Assembly (NCBI GenBank): GCA_031291445.1
Contig: JARLJA010000025.1
Span: forward strand, 1-61,300
Length of the DNA stretch: 61,300 nucleotides
Source of the DNA: Xanthobacteraceae bacterium
Lineage (GTDB): Bacteria > Pseudomonadota > Alphaproteobacteria > Rhizobiales > Xanthobacteraceae
Direction: 5' to 3'
Shown one piece after another: positions 39,943-49,086 of this stretch (the stretch's first letter is position 1; each line of letters starts with the position of its first letter). The translations under genes and the position numbers were made by a program. The notes beneath the pieces were generated by a model. The model saw only the letters and a list, made by a program, of their open reading frames with translations. It was not told where the DNA came from and ran no database searches.

Positions 39943-40265
39943 TGTCCAGATCCGTTGCTGTGGCGGAGTGGGAGTCTGCGGCCGCTGCTGCCCGACAGTC
40001 CGGCGCAGCCCGCCACCGCGTGAAGAAGGTTGTCAGCCCGGCGTCCTGCAAATGCCATGCAGTGGGTCAAGTCCCGCAACTCCTGCAACACGGGCGCATG
40101 TGGTGACGCCGGACAACGCGATCAACTTAACCGGTCTTGGCGGAGCGAACCAGAGGTCCGTCTGGCCGGGCGTTGGCGAACCCTTGCGTCCGCTCCGACG
40201 CAGACACCAGATCATGCAGGAAAGGGGCCAAATTTCGACGGTGACGGGGCGGTCCGCGATTGCCG
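39943..40265. other. Intergenic region upstream of the carboxypeptidase
   Basis: About 323 bases between two minus-strand genes. I see no gene and no clear terminator. The AT-leaning stretch around 40110-40140 may contain the promoter of the carboxypeptidase or a 3' end of the exporter transcript, but nothing decisive is visible. Confidence 0.5.
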
Positions 40266-42059
40266 TCAGGTCGACGCGCTTTGTGATGCGAGAGCGGCCT
40301 GGGGCTGGCCGGCCACCATGAACTGCGCCTTCGCGAGTTCCGCGAACCGGCCGCCCTGCGCCACCAGTTCATCGAAAGTTCCGCTCTCGACGATCTTGCC
40401 GTCGTGAAACACCAGGATGCAGGTGGCGTTGCGAATGGTCGACAGCCGATGCGCGATGACGAAGGTGGTGCGCCCCTGCATCAGTTCGTCGAGCGCGGCA
40501 TTGACCCTGGCCTCGGTGACGGCATCGAGCGCGCTGGTGGCCTCGTCGAGAATCAGGATCGGCGGATCCTTGAGCAGGGCACGGGCGATCGACAGCCGCT
40601 GGCGCTCGCCGCCCGACAGCTTGCGGCCGCGCTCGCCGGCATCGGTCTCGAACTTGCGCTCGCCGCGCTCGATGAAGTCCAGCGCCTGCGCCCGCTGCGC
40701 CGCCTGCCGCAGCTCCTGCTCGCTGGCGTCGGGCTTGCCGACGCGCAGGTTGTCGGCGATGGAGCGGTCGAACAGCAGCGCTTCCTGGAACACGACGCCG
40801 ATATTCCGGCGCAGCGCGCTGAGCGTGATGCCGCGGATGTCCATGCCGTCGATCCGGATGAAGCCCGATTGCGGGTCGAAGGCGCGGTGCAGCAGGGCGA
40901 TGGCGGTCGACTTGCCGGCGCCGGTCGGACCGACCAGCGCGATGGTCTGGCCCGGCAGCGCGGTGAACGACAGGTCCTCCACCGCGGGGCGCTTGCCGTC
41001 ATAGGAGAACGAGACGTCGACGAACTCCACCAGGCCCTTGAGCCGGCCGGGGTCGATGGCGTCGGGCCGGTCGCGGACCGCGGGCACCGCGTCGAGCACG
41101 TCGAAGAATTCCTTGAGCCGCGGCGCCTCCATGAACAGGCTGTTGACGAAGCCGACCACCTGCTCGAGCTTCTGGATCAGCATCGTCGCGAACGAGACGA
41201 ACATCACGATCTCGCCGAGGCTGGCGAGGCCCTCGCCGTGCAGCACGATGCCGACCACGAAGATCGCCAGGATGGTGAGCGTGGTCGAGGCCCGCGTCAT
41301 CACCGCCACCACGGCCCACCACGACAGCACCGGGATCTGCGCCGCCAGCAGCCGTTCGGAGACGCTGCGCAGGTCCTGCACCTCGGCCTCGATGCGGACA
41401 TAGCTCTGCACCAGCGCGACGTTGCCCAGCGCGTCGGAGGCGCGCGTGGTGAGATCGCCGAAATGCTCCTCCACGCGGCTCTGCATGGTCGAGGTCTTGC
41501 GCACCACCAGGGTGGTCAGCACGGTGAACACGACGCAGAGCACGAACAGCAGGATGGCGAGGCGCCAGTTCAGGTAGAGCGACAGCGGCAGCATGACGGC
41601 GAGCGAGGCGATCGCGGCGAAGTGCTCGCGGAAGAAGCCGAGCCACAGCCGCCACAGGGCGTCGGTTCCCTGCAGCATGACCTTGATCAGGCGCCCGGAA
41701 TGAATGCCGCTGTGGAACGTCAGCGGCAGCTGCAGGATGTGCTCGAAATAGCCGGTCAGCACGGCCTGCCGCTGGCGATGCGCCAGCCGGTCGGCATGGA
41801 GCGCGACCATGACGCCGCAGCCGATGGTGAACAGGCCGAACGCCACCCACGCGCCGAACAGTCGCCACACCGCCGGCGGCGTCGCGGCGATCCCGGTCGC
41901 CGGGGCGGTCGACAGGGCGTCGATGATGCGTCCGAACAGCACCGGTTCGGCGAATTGCGCCACCGCGAGCAGCAGATTGGCGGCCGCCAGCATCCAGCCG
42001 AGCCGGGTTTCGCGCCCGAGCAACTGAAGGGCGCGTGAATAGAGACCGAAAAGCGACAT
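40266..42059 (-). CDS. ndvA: Cyclic beta-glucan ABC exporter, NdvA/ChvA type
   Basis: 597 residues from ATG 42059 ([15 protein letters not shown], the typical NdvA start); 17 extra residues upstream are possible. Permease domain with about six membrane helices (residues 20-300) fused to an ATPase domain: Walker [15 protein letters not shown] near 370, Q-loop [12 protein letters not shown], signature [16 protein letters not shown] near 478, Walker [13 protein letters not shown] near 500 and His in [12 protein letters not shown]. NdvA exports cyclic beta-glucans to the periplasm for osmotic adaptation and, in rhizobia, host interaction. The glucan synthase NdvB is not in the window. Confidence 0.9.
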   Translation of the reverse strand: MSLFGLYSRALQLLGRETRLGWMLAAANLLLAVAQFAEPVLFGRIIDALSTAPATGIAATPPAVWRLFGAWVAFGLFTIGCGVMVALHADRLAHRQRQAVLTGYFEHILQLPLTFHSGIHSGRLIKVMLQGTDALWRLWLGFFREHFAAIASLAVMLPLSLYLNWRLAILLFVLCVVFTVLTTLVVRKTSTMQSRVEEHFGDLTTRASDALGNVALVQSYVRIEAEVQDLRSVSERLLAAQIPVLSWWAVVAVMTRASTTLTILAIFVVGIVLHGEGLASLGEIVMFVSFATMLIQKLEQVVGFVNSLFMEAPRLKEFFDVLDAVPAVRDRPDAIDPGRLKGLVEFVDVSFSYDGKRPAVEDLSFTALPGQTIALVGPTGAGKSTAIALLHRAFDPQSGFIRIDGMDIRGITLSALRRNIGVVFQEALLFDRSIADNLRVGKPDASEQELRQAAQRAQALDFIERGERKFETDAGERGRKLSGGERQRLSIARALLKDPPILILDEATSALDAVTEARVNAALDELMQGRTTFVIAHRLSTIRNATCILVFHDGKIVESGTFDELVAQGGRFAELAKAQFMVAGQPQAALASQSAST

Positions 42060-42255
42060 GTCCGAAGCCTGCCCCACCCCGCCAGCACCAGGTCCCGGCA
42101 TTCTAGACATGGAACGCGGCCAGCAACAGCGGCTGTCGTGCGGGCGCCACGCGGCCCCGGGGATGCGCCCGCAGGGCGCCGGACGGCGGATAGCCGAAAG
42201 CCGCCATCATCATACATTAACACCACCGACATATTTTTTTGGTTAGGGTCGGTGC

Positions 42256-42669
42256 ATGAGTGATTCGCTGGATCGGCTCTATGCGGCGGTCGTGGCGGCC
42301 AAGGACCTCGATCCGGCCGTTTCGAAGACCGCGCGCCTGTATCAGCGCGGCCTGCCGAAAATGGCGAAAAAACTCGCCGAAGAGGCGGTCGAGGTGGCGA
42401 TTGACGCCGTCGCCGGGACCCCCGACGCCGTGGTGCGGGAAAGCGCCGACCTGCTCTACAACCTGGCTGTCCTGTGGGCCGCGCTGGACGTGCGGCCCGC
42501 CGACATCTGGGCGGAAATGGATCGTCGCGAACGCCTGCTCGGCATCGCCGAGAAGCTGCCCAAATCGGCGATCAAGCAGCCGGCGAAATTGACAAAACGC
42601 TCCGCGCCGAGCATCGGTACCCGGCCGATCGTCGCGATCGAGGGTGGGCGCCTGCGCAAGCATCGCTGA
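42256..42669 (+). CDS. hisE2: HisE-like phosphoribosyl-ATP pyrophosphatase (probable paralogue)
   Basis: 137 residues. LDRLYAAVVAAKDLDPAVSKTARLYQRGLPKMAKKLAEEAVEVAIDAVAGTPDAVVRESADLLYNLAVLWAALDVRPADIWAEMDRRE is the MazG-like fold of HisE, with the EExxE (EEAVE) and ExAD (ESAD) metal-binding motifs. HisE removes pyrophosphate from phosphoribosyl-ATP in histidine synthesis. Extra ~40 basic residues follow the usual end. No other his genes are adjacent, whereas hisE normally lies by hisF, so this is probably a second copy. The upstream 200 bases are AT-richer and divergent from ndvA. Confidence 0.82.
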   Translation: MSDSLDRLYAAVVAAKDLDPAVSKTARLYQRGLPKMAKKLAEEAVEVAIDAVAGTPDAVVRESADLLYNLAVLWAALDVRPADIWAEMDRRERLLGIAEKLPKSAIKQPAKLTKRSAPSIGTRPIVAIEGGRLRKHR

Positions 42670-42763
42670 CGGCGCCCGTTCTCCTTCTGTCGCCCCATTA
42701 CCCTCTCGTTGTTCCCGAAGCGTCCGGACGATGGACACATTCGCAGAACGTGGTTCATCGCTC

Positions 42764-43345
42764 ATGCTGAGACGTCTCTACGACTGGTGCATTGCCGCCG
42801 CCGACAAGCCCTACGCGGTCTGGATCATCGGCCTGGTGTCCTTCGCCGAGAGTTCGTGCTTCCCGGTGCCGCCGGACATCATGCTGATCCCGATGTCGCT
42901 GGCGCGCCCGCGCCGCGCCTGGCTCTACGCCCTGGTCTGCACGCTCACCTCGGTGGCGGGCGGCATCCTCGGCTACGCCATCGGCGCGCTGCTGTACGAC
43001 AGCCTGGGGCAGTGGCTGATCTCGCTGTATCATCTCGGCGACAAGGTCGAGGTCTTCCGCGAGCAGTACGCCAAGTGGGGCGCGTGGGTCATCCTGCTGA
43101 AGGGCGTGACGCCGATCCCCTACAAGCTGGTCACCATCACCTCGGGCTTCGCCGGCTACAGCCTGCCGCTGTTCGTGCTGTTCTCGCTGATCTCGCGCGG
43201 CGCGCGTTTCTTCATCGTGGCGCTGCTGCTCAACCGCTACGGCGACGTCATCCGCGCCGAGATCGAGAAGCGCCTGACCATGTGGGTGACGCTGTTCGCG
43301 ATCCTGCTGATCGGCGGCTTCGTCATCGCGGTCCGGATGCTCTGA
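42764..43345 (+). CDS. DedA/YqaA family membrane protein
   Basis: 193 residues from ATG 42764 (an ATG at 42731 adds 11). Contains the DedA-type pattern SFAESSCFPVPPDIMLIPMSLARP, GGILGYAIGALLYDSLGQWLIS, WGAWVILLKGVTPIPYKLVTITSGFAG and RGARFFIVALLLNRYG. Four to five hydrophobic segments; inner-membrane location. DedA proteins act in phospholipid flipping and envelope homeostasis. No strong ribosome-binding site is visible at either start. Confidence 0.88.
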   Translation: MLRRLYDWCIAAADKPYAVWIIGLVSFAESSCFPVPPDIMLIPMSLARPRRAWLYALVCTLTSVAGGILGYAIGALLYDSLGQWLISLYHLGDKVEVFREQYAKWGAWVILLKGVTPIPYKLVTITSGFAGYSLPLFVLFSLISRGARFFIVALLLNRYGDVIRAEIEKRLTMWVTLFAILLIGGFVIAVRML

Positions 43346-43450
43346 GCGGGCCGGATCGGGCGGGAGAAACGGCTTTTCCCCCACGCACCGGCCGGGCTAA
43401 TCTGCCGTCGTTCACCGCCGTCATTCACCAGCGGACCCGATCGATCGATC

Positions 43451-44065
43451 ATGTCGCCAATGCGAGAGAGGCCGTGCAGGCAGTGGCAGACGCCGTCCGG
43501 CGCGGCCGCGTCGGCACGACGGCGAACCGGTCCGCGGCTGCTGCTGGCGCTTGCCGCCGGCGCGGTGCTGGACGCGCTGGCATGCTGGCCGGGCTCGACG
43601 CAGACGGGCCAGTCGCAGCCTGCGCCGGCCGTGGTCCAGCCGGCGCCGGTGCCGCCGGATCCCGACCAGCCGCTGCCGTCGCGCCGGCCCGGCTTCGTCG
43701 ATGAACTCCAGAAATTGCTGCCGGCGCCGCTGCAGACCTGGCCCTCGATCGGGACGCCGCAGGAGACCATCGAGGGCCTGAACCAGCGGGCGAAGGACGC
43801 CGGCGACAATTTGTCACGTCTGTCCAAGCAGCAGGTGGTGTCCGGCCGGGTCAAGTGTCTGCCGGCGGCCAACGGCGCGCCGGACTGCAAGGCCGCCGCC
43901 AATCGCCTGTGCACCGACAACGGCTTCAAGGAAGGGCGGAGCGTCGATTCCGACTCGGCCGAGGATTGCCCGGCGAGCGTGCTGTTGTCCGACAAGACCC
44001 CGGCGCCGGCCCCGGCCGAATGCCGGGTCGAGAATTTCGTGATCCGCGCGCTGTGTCAGCGCTGA
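43451..44065 (+). CDS. Secreted hypothetical protein with cysteine pattern
   Basis: 204 residues. Arg-rich start, hydrophobic RLLLALAAGAVLDALAC (about 29-45, possible lipobox LALAC-like), then a Pro/Gln-rich linker. The C-terminal half has VVSGRVKCLPAANGAPDCKAAANRLCTDNGFKEGRSVDSDSAEDCPASVLLS and ECRVENFVIRALCQR, with six cysteines that probably form disulfides. I recall similar unnamed Bradyrhizobium proteins but know no function. A strong hairpin with TTTT follows at 44168. Confidence 0.7.
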   Translation: MSPMRERPCRQWQTPSGAAASARRRTGPRLLLALAAGAVLDALACWPGSTQTGQSQPAPAVVQPAPVPPDPDQPLPSRRPGFVDELQKLLPAPLQTWPSIGTPQETIEGLNQRAKDAGDNLSRLSKQQVVSGRVKCLPAANGAPDCKAAANRLCTDNGFKEGRSVDSDSAEDCPASVLLSDKTPAPAPAECRVENFVIRALCQR

Positions 44066-44167
44066 CGCGCAGGCACTGTGTGCCCTGTTTCAGAAGTTCG
44101 CGAAGCATTCGCAGCAAGCTCGAGTTCGCGCACTTCTGCAACGAAAGGGTCCCGGAATCATGGATGT

Positions 44168-44206
44168 GCGAGTGCCCTCGCTTCCGGAAAGCGGGCACTC
44201 GCTTTT
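44168..44206 (+). terminator. Rho-independent terminator
   Basis: GCGAGTGCC ... GGCACTCGC, nine pairs, with an inner CGCTT/AAGCG extension, followed by TTTT. It lies about 100 bases after the secreted hypothetical gene at 43451-44065. Confidence 0.75.
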
Positions 44207-44321
44207 GCGCCGCCCGCCCATGCCGATAGCGCATTGCATTTGGTTCCCGCCTTCTGGCATCTTACCGTTCCATAATCGAACGGCCCCTGTGGCCGGGGAC
44301 CTCCGACCAAGGGATTTTTCG

Positions 44322-45290
44322 ATGACCATGCCCGCGTTGTTCAAGGGCCGACTGTCGCTGCCGGTAATCGGTTCGCCGCTCTTTATCGTTTCCAACCCGG
44401 ACCTCGTGATCGCGCAATGCAAGGCGGGCGTGGTCGGTTCGTTTCCGGCGCTGAATGCGCGCCCCGCCGCGCTGCTCGACGAATGGCTGGCGCGGATCAT
44501 CGAGGAGCTCGCGGCCTACGACCGGGCGCATCCGGAGCGGCCGTCGGCGCCGTTCGCGGTCAACCAGATCGTCCACAAGTCGAACAACCGGCTCGACCAG
44601 GACATGGCGCTTTGCGAGAAGTACAAGGTGCCGATGGTCATCACCTCGCTGGGCGCGCGCGAGGAGCTCAATCAGGCGGTGCACCGCTGGGGCGGCATCA
44701 CCTTCCACGACGTGATCAACCAGACCTTCGCCCACAAGGCGATCGAGAAGGGCGCCGACGGCCTCGTCCTGGTGGCGGCCGGCGCCGGCGGACATGCCGG
44801 CACGCTGTCGCCGTTTCCCTTCGTCGCGGAAACCCGCAAGTGGTTCGACGGCCCCATCGCGCTGTCGGGCGCGATCGGCAACGGCCGCGCGATCCGCGCG
44901 GCGCGGGTGCTCGGCGCCGATTTCGCCTATATCGGCTCGGCCTTCATCGCCACCACGGAAGCCAACGCGGTCGAGACCTACAAGGCCATGATCACGACCT
45001 CCACCGCCGCCGACATCGTCTACTCCAACCTCTTCACCGGCGTGCACGGCAACTACCTCAAGCCCTCGATCGTCGCCGCCGGCCTCGACCCGGACAACCT
45101 GCCGGTGTCGGACCCCTCGAAGATGAATTTCGGCACCGACGCCGACGGCGAACGCGCCAAGCCGAAGGCCTGGAAGGAGATCTGGGGCAGCGGGCAGGGC
45201 GTCGGCAGCATCGACAAGGTCTTGCCGACGGCCGAACTGGTCGCGCGGTTCAAGGCCGAATACGACGCCGCGATCGATCCGCCGCTGTGA
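44322..45290 (+). CDS. Nitronate monooxygenase / 2-nitropropane dioxygenase family flavoprotein
   Basis: 322 residues from ATG 44322. FMN-binding TIM barrel: PVIGSPLFIVSNPDLVIAQCKAGVVGSFPALNARP (residues 14-48), FAVNQIVHKSN, VITSLGAREELNQAVH, the catalytic-His region GGITFHDVINQTFAHKAIEKGADGLVLVAAGAGGHAG, and phosphate-binding GAIGNGRAIRAARVLGADFAYIGSAFIATTEA. Oxidises nitroalkanes or related compounds. Upstream in-frame codons back to 44160 include a hairpin and are not coding. Confidence 0.9.
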   Translation: MTMPALFKGRLSLPVIGSPLFIVSNPDLVIAQCKAGVVGSFPALNARPAALLDEWLARIIEELAAYDRAHPERPSAPFAVNQIVHKSNNRLDQDMALCEKYKVPMVITSLGAREELNQAVHRWGGITFHDVINQTFAHKAIEKGADGLVLVAAGAGGHAGTLSPFPFVAETRKWFDGPIALSGAIGNGRAIRAARVLGADFAYIGSAFIATTEANAVETYKAMITTSTAADIVYSNLFTGVHGNYLKPSIVAAGLDPDNLPVSDPSKMNFGTDADGERAKPKAWKEIWGSGQGVGSIDKVLPTAELVARFKAEYDAAIDPPL

Positions 45291-45345
45291 TGCCACCGCG
45301 CTCTCGTGGACGAACCGCCGCGTCGGCGTCGCGGCACGCTGAGCG

Positions 45346-46137
45346 ATGACCGCGGCGCCGGCCAACGCCATCTTTCGGATCGAGGGCGATCGCGTGCTGA
45401 CGAGCCCGCGCGCCGGCGGACCGTGGGATCCGCGGGCGCAACACGGCTCGCCGCCCGCGGCGCTGGTGGCCTTCATCGCCGACACCCTGCCGGCGCCGGC
45501 GCCGATGGCGGTGGCGCGGCTGACCATCGACCTGATGCGGCCGGTGCCGGTCGGCCCGCTGCGCTTCGCCAGCGAAATCATCCGCGAGGGCCGCAAGATC
45601 CAGCTGGTCGCGGTGCGGCTGATGGCCGACGGCGTCGAGGTGGTGCGCGGCCAGGTGCTGCGGATCCGGACGCTGGACAACGACGTGCCCGCGGTCGCGG
45701 CGACGCCGCCGCTCGACGTCGCCGGGCCGAATGACTGCCGCGACGACGCGGGCGATGCGTCGCGCAACGTCTTTCTCTCCACCATGTCGATGCGGCCCGC
45801 CTTCGGACGCTTCATCGAGCCCGGCGGCGCCGCGATCTGGTTTCGCGCCAACCTGCCGCTGGTCGAGGGCCGGCCGCTGACGCCGCTGCTGCGCGCGGTG
45901 ATCGCCGCGGACTTCTGCAACGGGGTGTCGCCGGTGCTGGACTTCGGCGCCTGGACCTTCATCAACGCCGACCTCACCATCAACCTCGCGCGCCAGCCGG
46001 TCGGCGACTGGATCCTGGTCAACGCGGAATCGTGCGCCGGTCGCGGCGGCGCCGGTCTGGCGATGGCGCGGCTCGGCGATGCGCAGGGCTATTTCGGCCG
46101 GGTGATCCAGACCCTGGTGGTCGAGCCAAGGCGCTGA
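45346..46137 (+). CDS. Acyl-CoA thioesterase-like double-hotdog protein
   Basis: 263 residues. Contains GGPWDPRAQHGSPPAALVAFIAD (hot-dog helix with the AQHG motif), TIDLMRPVPVGPLRFASEIIREGRKIQLV and, in the second half, LTPLLRAVIAADFCNGVSP and FINADLTINLARQPVGDWILVNAES. This matches the TesB-like double-hotdog family ('thioesterase family protein'). No signal peptide, so cytoplasmic. It lies 55 bases after the nitronate monooxygenase gene. Substrate unknown. Confidence 0.85.
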   Translation: MTAAPANAIFRIEGDRVLTSPRAGGPWDPRAQHGSPPAALVAFIADTLPAPAPMAVARLTIDLMRPVPVGPLRFASEIIREGRKIQLVAVRLMADGVEVVRGQVLRIRTLDNDVPAVAATPPLDVAGPNDCRDDAGDASRNVFLSTMSMRPAFGRFIEPGGAAIWFRANLPLVEGRPLTPLLRAVIAADFCNGVSPVLDFGAWTFINADLTINLARQPVGDWILVNAESCAGRGGAGLAMARLGDAQGYFGRVIQTLVVEPRR

Positions 46138-46179
46138 GCGGAGGCGCGCGACCGCGCCAAGCGCATATTGATGCGTCAT

Positions 46180-46372
46180 GCGCGGGCATCGGGCCTTCGG
46201 CCGGCTGCCCGGCAATCACGCGGAAACCGGAGAGGCGCGGCGTGCCGATCGCAGGCGTTTCCTCAATCTCCGCGTCACCCGCGGATTTGATCCGCGGGTC
46301 CACTCTTTAGTGCCGTGCCACGCCGCAAAGCGTGGATTGCCGGGGCAAGCCCGGCAACGACGAAAGGATGGG
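46180..46372. repeat. Palindromic intergenic repeat (REP-like)
   Basis: Two palindromic modules: ACCCGCGGATTTGATCCGCGG at about 46278, and GATTGCCGGGGCAAGCCCGG at about 46336 followed by CAACGACG. Both resemble elements I recall as repeated hundreds of times in Bradyrhizobium chromosomes. The open frame across it (peptide MDPRIKSAGDAEIEE on the minus strand) is the familiar spurious product of this repeat, not a gene. Confidence 0.7.
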
Positions 46373-46383
46373 TCAGCCGATCC

Positions 46384-47112
46384 CTACCGCTTGGTCTCGC
46401 GGCAGCTCGCCAGTTCGGCCTCTTCCTTGGAGCAGAACCAGCGGTCGCCGTTGTCGGGCTCGATCGACACCCGCGCGTACCAGCGGCCGCCGGGCATGTG
46501 ATAGATGCAGGTGCCGGAGCGGTTGACGTGGCCCTTGATGGCGCAGTCGGGCGACGGCGGGGTCGAGCCGAAGTGACCGTGCAGCAGCGTCGCGCGCGCG
46601 GTGGGCGAAATATCCAGCGCCCCGAGCTTGGGGGCCTGCGCGTTGCGGCGGTGCCACTCGCGCGGCGCGATGAAGGCGCCGGCCCACAGACCGGCCTTCC
46701 CGGCCTTGGCCTCGCCCTCGGCGGCCTCGTAGTCCTTCGAGGCGTGCGCGCCCGCGATCGCCCAGCCGTTGGCGATCATCCACTTGCCGACATCCTCGCC
46801 GCCGACCGAGCAGATGCCGACCAGCCGTTCGGAGCTGTCGCGATGTTCGGTCTGGCAGGTCCAGGGGCTGTTGCCGACATGCTTGGCGAGTTCGTCGCGG
46901 GCGGCCACGCCGCAGGTCCAGCGCGCGCCGGAGGCGTCGAGGCAGACCTGCTCGAGGCCGGGCGCGCCGACGCCCGCGAGCCACAGCCGCGTCTTGCCGA
47001 TCGCCACGGCGTTGCCGCTGATGATGTGGGGAACACCGGCCAGCTCGGTGGCGGTGGCAAGGCCCTGCATCGCGACCACGGTCACGACGGCGGCCAACGC
47101 TCTTCTCAGCAT
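46384..47112 (-). CDS. Thermonuclease-like (SNase-fold) secreted protein
   Basis: 242 residues from ATG 47112. Signal peptide (RRALAAVVTVVAMQGLATATE, about 2-22). The N-terminal half resembles an SNase/thermonuclease fold (VAIGKTRLWLAGVGAPGLEQVCLDASGARWTCGVAARDEL, then GGEDVGKWMIANGWAIAGAHASKDYEAAEGEAKAGKAGLWAGAFIAPREWHRRN). The C-terminal part CAIKGHVNRSGTCIYHMPGGRWYARVSIEPDNGDRWFCSKEEAELASC is a domain commonly attached in rhizobia. Canonical catalytic Arg/Glu of nuclease are not obvious, so nuclease activity is unproven. Confidence 0.8.
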   Translation of the reverse strand: MLRRALAAVVTVVAMQGLATATELAGVPHIISGNAVAIGKTRLWLAGVGAPGLEQVCLDASGARWTCGVAARDELAKHVGNSPWTCQTEHRDSSERLVGICSVGGEDVGKWMIANGWAIAGAHASKDYEAAEGEAKAGKAGLWAGAFIAPREWHRRNAQAPKLGALDISPTARATLLHGHFGSTPPSPDCAIKGHVNRSGTCIYHMPGGRWYARVSIEPDNGDRWFCSKEEAELASCRETKR

Positions 47113-47247
47113 CACGGCTCCCGAACTCGCTTGACGGCCCCGGCACGCATTGCTGTGCCAACCGGCGGGCGAGTCAAGGGTGGCGGGTCACAAATCGGCA
47201 GGGTGGCGTCGTTGGCAGGCCGCCGGCCGGGCCGGGGCGCCGGCGGA

Positions 47248-47970
47248 TCAGAGCATCGCCACCATCTTTTCCATGCCGATGGTCCGCGCCAGCGCGACGA
47301 TCTCGGCCTTCTGGTCGGGACGTATCTGCATCAAGAGCGGCATGGCAGCGCTCTTGAGGCGCTCGACCTCGGGAGTGGCGGTGTCGACCGGCACCACCGC
47401 GCCGTGCGCCCGCCGGCTCGCCGCGTTGATCTGGCGCGCGACGACGCGCAGCGATGCTTCGATCTCGGGCCAATAGGGCTCCTGGTCCGGACTGAGCCGC
47501 AGGCGCTGCCTGAAGGCGGCGATCTGGGCCTCGCTCAGCACCGCGGGAACGGTCGCACTGACGGGCCTTGCGGTGGCGATTTTCGGCGTCGGCGGCGGCA
47601 CCGGCTTGCCGATGGTCGCGACCTTGGCGGCAGGGCCGGCCGGCGGACCGATGGCCGGCGCTTCTGGCGCCGACGGCATCGCCTCGCGGTCGCGCGGCGC
47701 GGGTGCGGGATCCGACGGCGCTTCGGCCATGGCGTCGTCGTCGGTCGATACGGCGGCGAGTTCGACCGGCAGCGTTTCGGTGGTGTCGGTTTCCGGTTCG
47801 ACCAGCCGCCCGAGCCTGGCATCGCGCGCCGACGGCAGTGTGGTGACGGTGTTGGCGACCGCGATCGCGCCCAGCGAGACGGCGCCGCCGATGCCGGCGA
47901 GAGCGAGGGTCCAAAGTGTCGTGCGCAGAACGGTTCCAACGGTGTTGGACCGGGTCGATCTCGAGCTCAC
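47248..47970 (-). CDS. Hypothetical membrane-anchored protein with proline-rich linker
   Basis: 240 residues from GTG 47970 (GGAGCAACAGG upstream). One membrane segment (TTLWTLALAGIGGAVSLGAIAVA, about 17-39), a Pro/Ala/Thr-rich linker (about 55-140), and a conserved-looking C-terminal domain: SEAQIAAFRQRLRLSPDQEPYWPEIEASLRVVARQI, later LMQIRPDQKAEIVALARTIGMEKMVAML. Similar 'LxPDQ..YWP' domains occur in unnamed Bradyrhizobium proteins. No function known to me. Confidence 0.7.
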   Translation of the reverse strand: MSSRSTRSNTVGTVLRTTLWTLALAGIGGAVSLGAIAVANTVTTLPSARDARLGRLVEPETDTTETLPVELAAVSTDDDAMAEAPSDPAPAPRDREAMPSAPEAPAIGPPAGPAAKVATIGKPVPPPTPKIATARPVSATVPAVLSEAQIAAFRQRLRLSPDQEPYWPEIEASLRVVARQINAASRRAHGAVVPVDTATPEVERLKSAAMPLLMQIRPDQKAEIVALARTIGMEKMVAML

Positions 47971-48133
47971 GCCTGTTGCTCCGTTGACTGTCCGATGTTG
48001 ACGGTTCGCTGTCCCCCGGGGCGCGATCTAGGCGTATACCCGTTAAGGCAGGCTTAACCATGCGGACTGGCGGGATAGACAGGCAATCGGGAGAAACTGC
48101 GGCGGCGTCCGACGGAACCCGGCGACGCGTTGC

Positions 48134-48646
48134 CTAACCGCCGCCCTTGATCTCGCGCAGCGGCGGCCAGCGCAGTTCGATATGCGCGCTGTCGTGTCCG
48201 CTGTCGACGAAGCCGAGGCGGCGGAACATGCCGAGCGAGGCGGCATTGGTCATCAGCACCATGGCGCGGACGCCGCGTCCGCCCGCCGTTGCCGTGAGCG
48301 CGCGGATCAGGGCGCTGCCGAAGCCGCGCCGCTGGCAGTCCGGGCGCAGCGCGACGTCGACCACGCAGAGGCCGTCCGGACTGTCGTCGACCACCAGTTC
48401 GCCGATCGGCATCTCCTCGAACTCGACCACGGACCAGTTGGCCCGCGGAAAACGCTCGCGAAAGCTCCGCATTCGCGACTCGTATTGCGACGTCAGCAGT
48501 TCGTCGATCTTCGCATCGCTCAGCCGGCCGAGCTTCAGCACCTCCATCCGGTACTGGCGAAACAGGTCGAAGCGTAAATCCTCGTCTTCCGGCCGTGCCG
48601 GGCGCAGCCACAGGGCGCCGCCCGGCACGACGATCTTGTCGCGCAT
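48134..48646 (-). CDS. GNAT-family N-acetyltransferase
   Basis: 170 residues from ATG 48646. GNAT fold with LWLRPARPEDEDLRFDLFRQY at the start, VEFEEMPIGELVVDD, and the acetyl-CoA binding loop VALRPDCQRRGFGSALIRALTATAG (Q/RxxGxG/A) followed by MVLMTNAASLGMFRRLGFVDSG. An in-frame ATG at 48673 would extend it nine residues, but it sits inside the tandem repeat. Acceptor unknown. Confidence 0.85.
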   Translation of the reverse strand: MRDKIVVPGGALWLRPARPEDEDLRFDLFRQYRMEVLKLGRLSDAKIDELLTSQYESRMRSFRERFPRANWSVVEFEEMPIGELVVDDSPDGLCVVDVALRPDCQRRGFGSALIRALTATAGGRGVRAMVLMTNAASLGMFRRLGFVDSGHDSAHIELRWPPLREIKGGG

Positions 48647-48669
48647 CTTTGGTCTCCAGGGGCCGGATG

Positions 48670-48711
48670 TCATGAAAGGGTGGTCATGAAAGGATGGTCA
48701 TGAAAGGATGG
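48670..48711. repeat. 14-bp tandem repeat upstream of the acetyltransferase
   Basis: Three head-to-tail copies of TCATGAAAGGATGG (first copy has one change), then a partial TCAT. It lies in the 5' region of the minus-strand acetyltransferase gene, where each unit places CAT-containing start triplets on that strand. Confidence 0.85.
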
Positions 48712-49086
48712 TCATCGCGGGGCGGGGCAGGGCGAGACCATCCGGGCGGCGCAGCAGCGGAGGGTCATTGCAGGAGCGGTCCGGTGCCGGAAAAATGGGT
48801 CACTGACTGCCCGCTCCTCGCTTGTCGAGGCAACAAAACTCGAAGTGTCAAGGGTACCGAAGATACCCCGGTGTCGAAATTCTTCATCGCGGCCTCGTTC
48901 GGGCGAGTTCTCGCTTGTTGCACTCAAAGTATCGAAAGTATCGGAGGAATCAACCTTAGCGTGAAATGAATTTTCAGTCACAGCGCAAATTGGCCGAACG
49001 ATTAAAATGAGGATAACGCACCGCGCCACACGTGATCACGATCGCGTCAGAGCACCGCGACGCGCCGCGGTCAAGGGCGAACACCC
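48712..49086. other. Intergenic region without an evident gene
   Basis: About 375 bases before the stop of the luciferase-like gene. Composition is more AT-rich than average, notably 48820-49010. A 9-bp direct repeat AAAGTATCG AAAGTATCG occurs near 48926. An open frame exists on each strand, but neither has family features or a credible start signal. Confidence 0.5.

Noticed and set aside
46019-46303. Minus-strand open frame beginning MDPRIKSAGDAEIEE
   Set aside because: Product of a palindromic intergenic repeat; a well-known false gene in this group.
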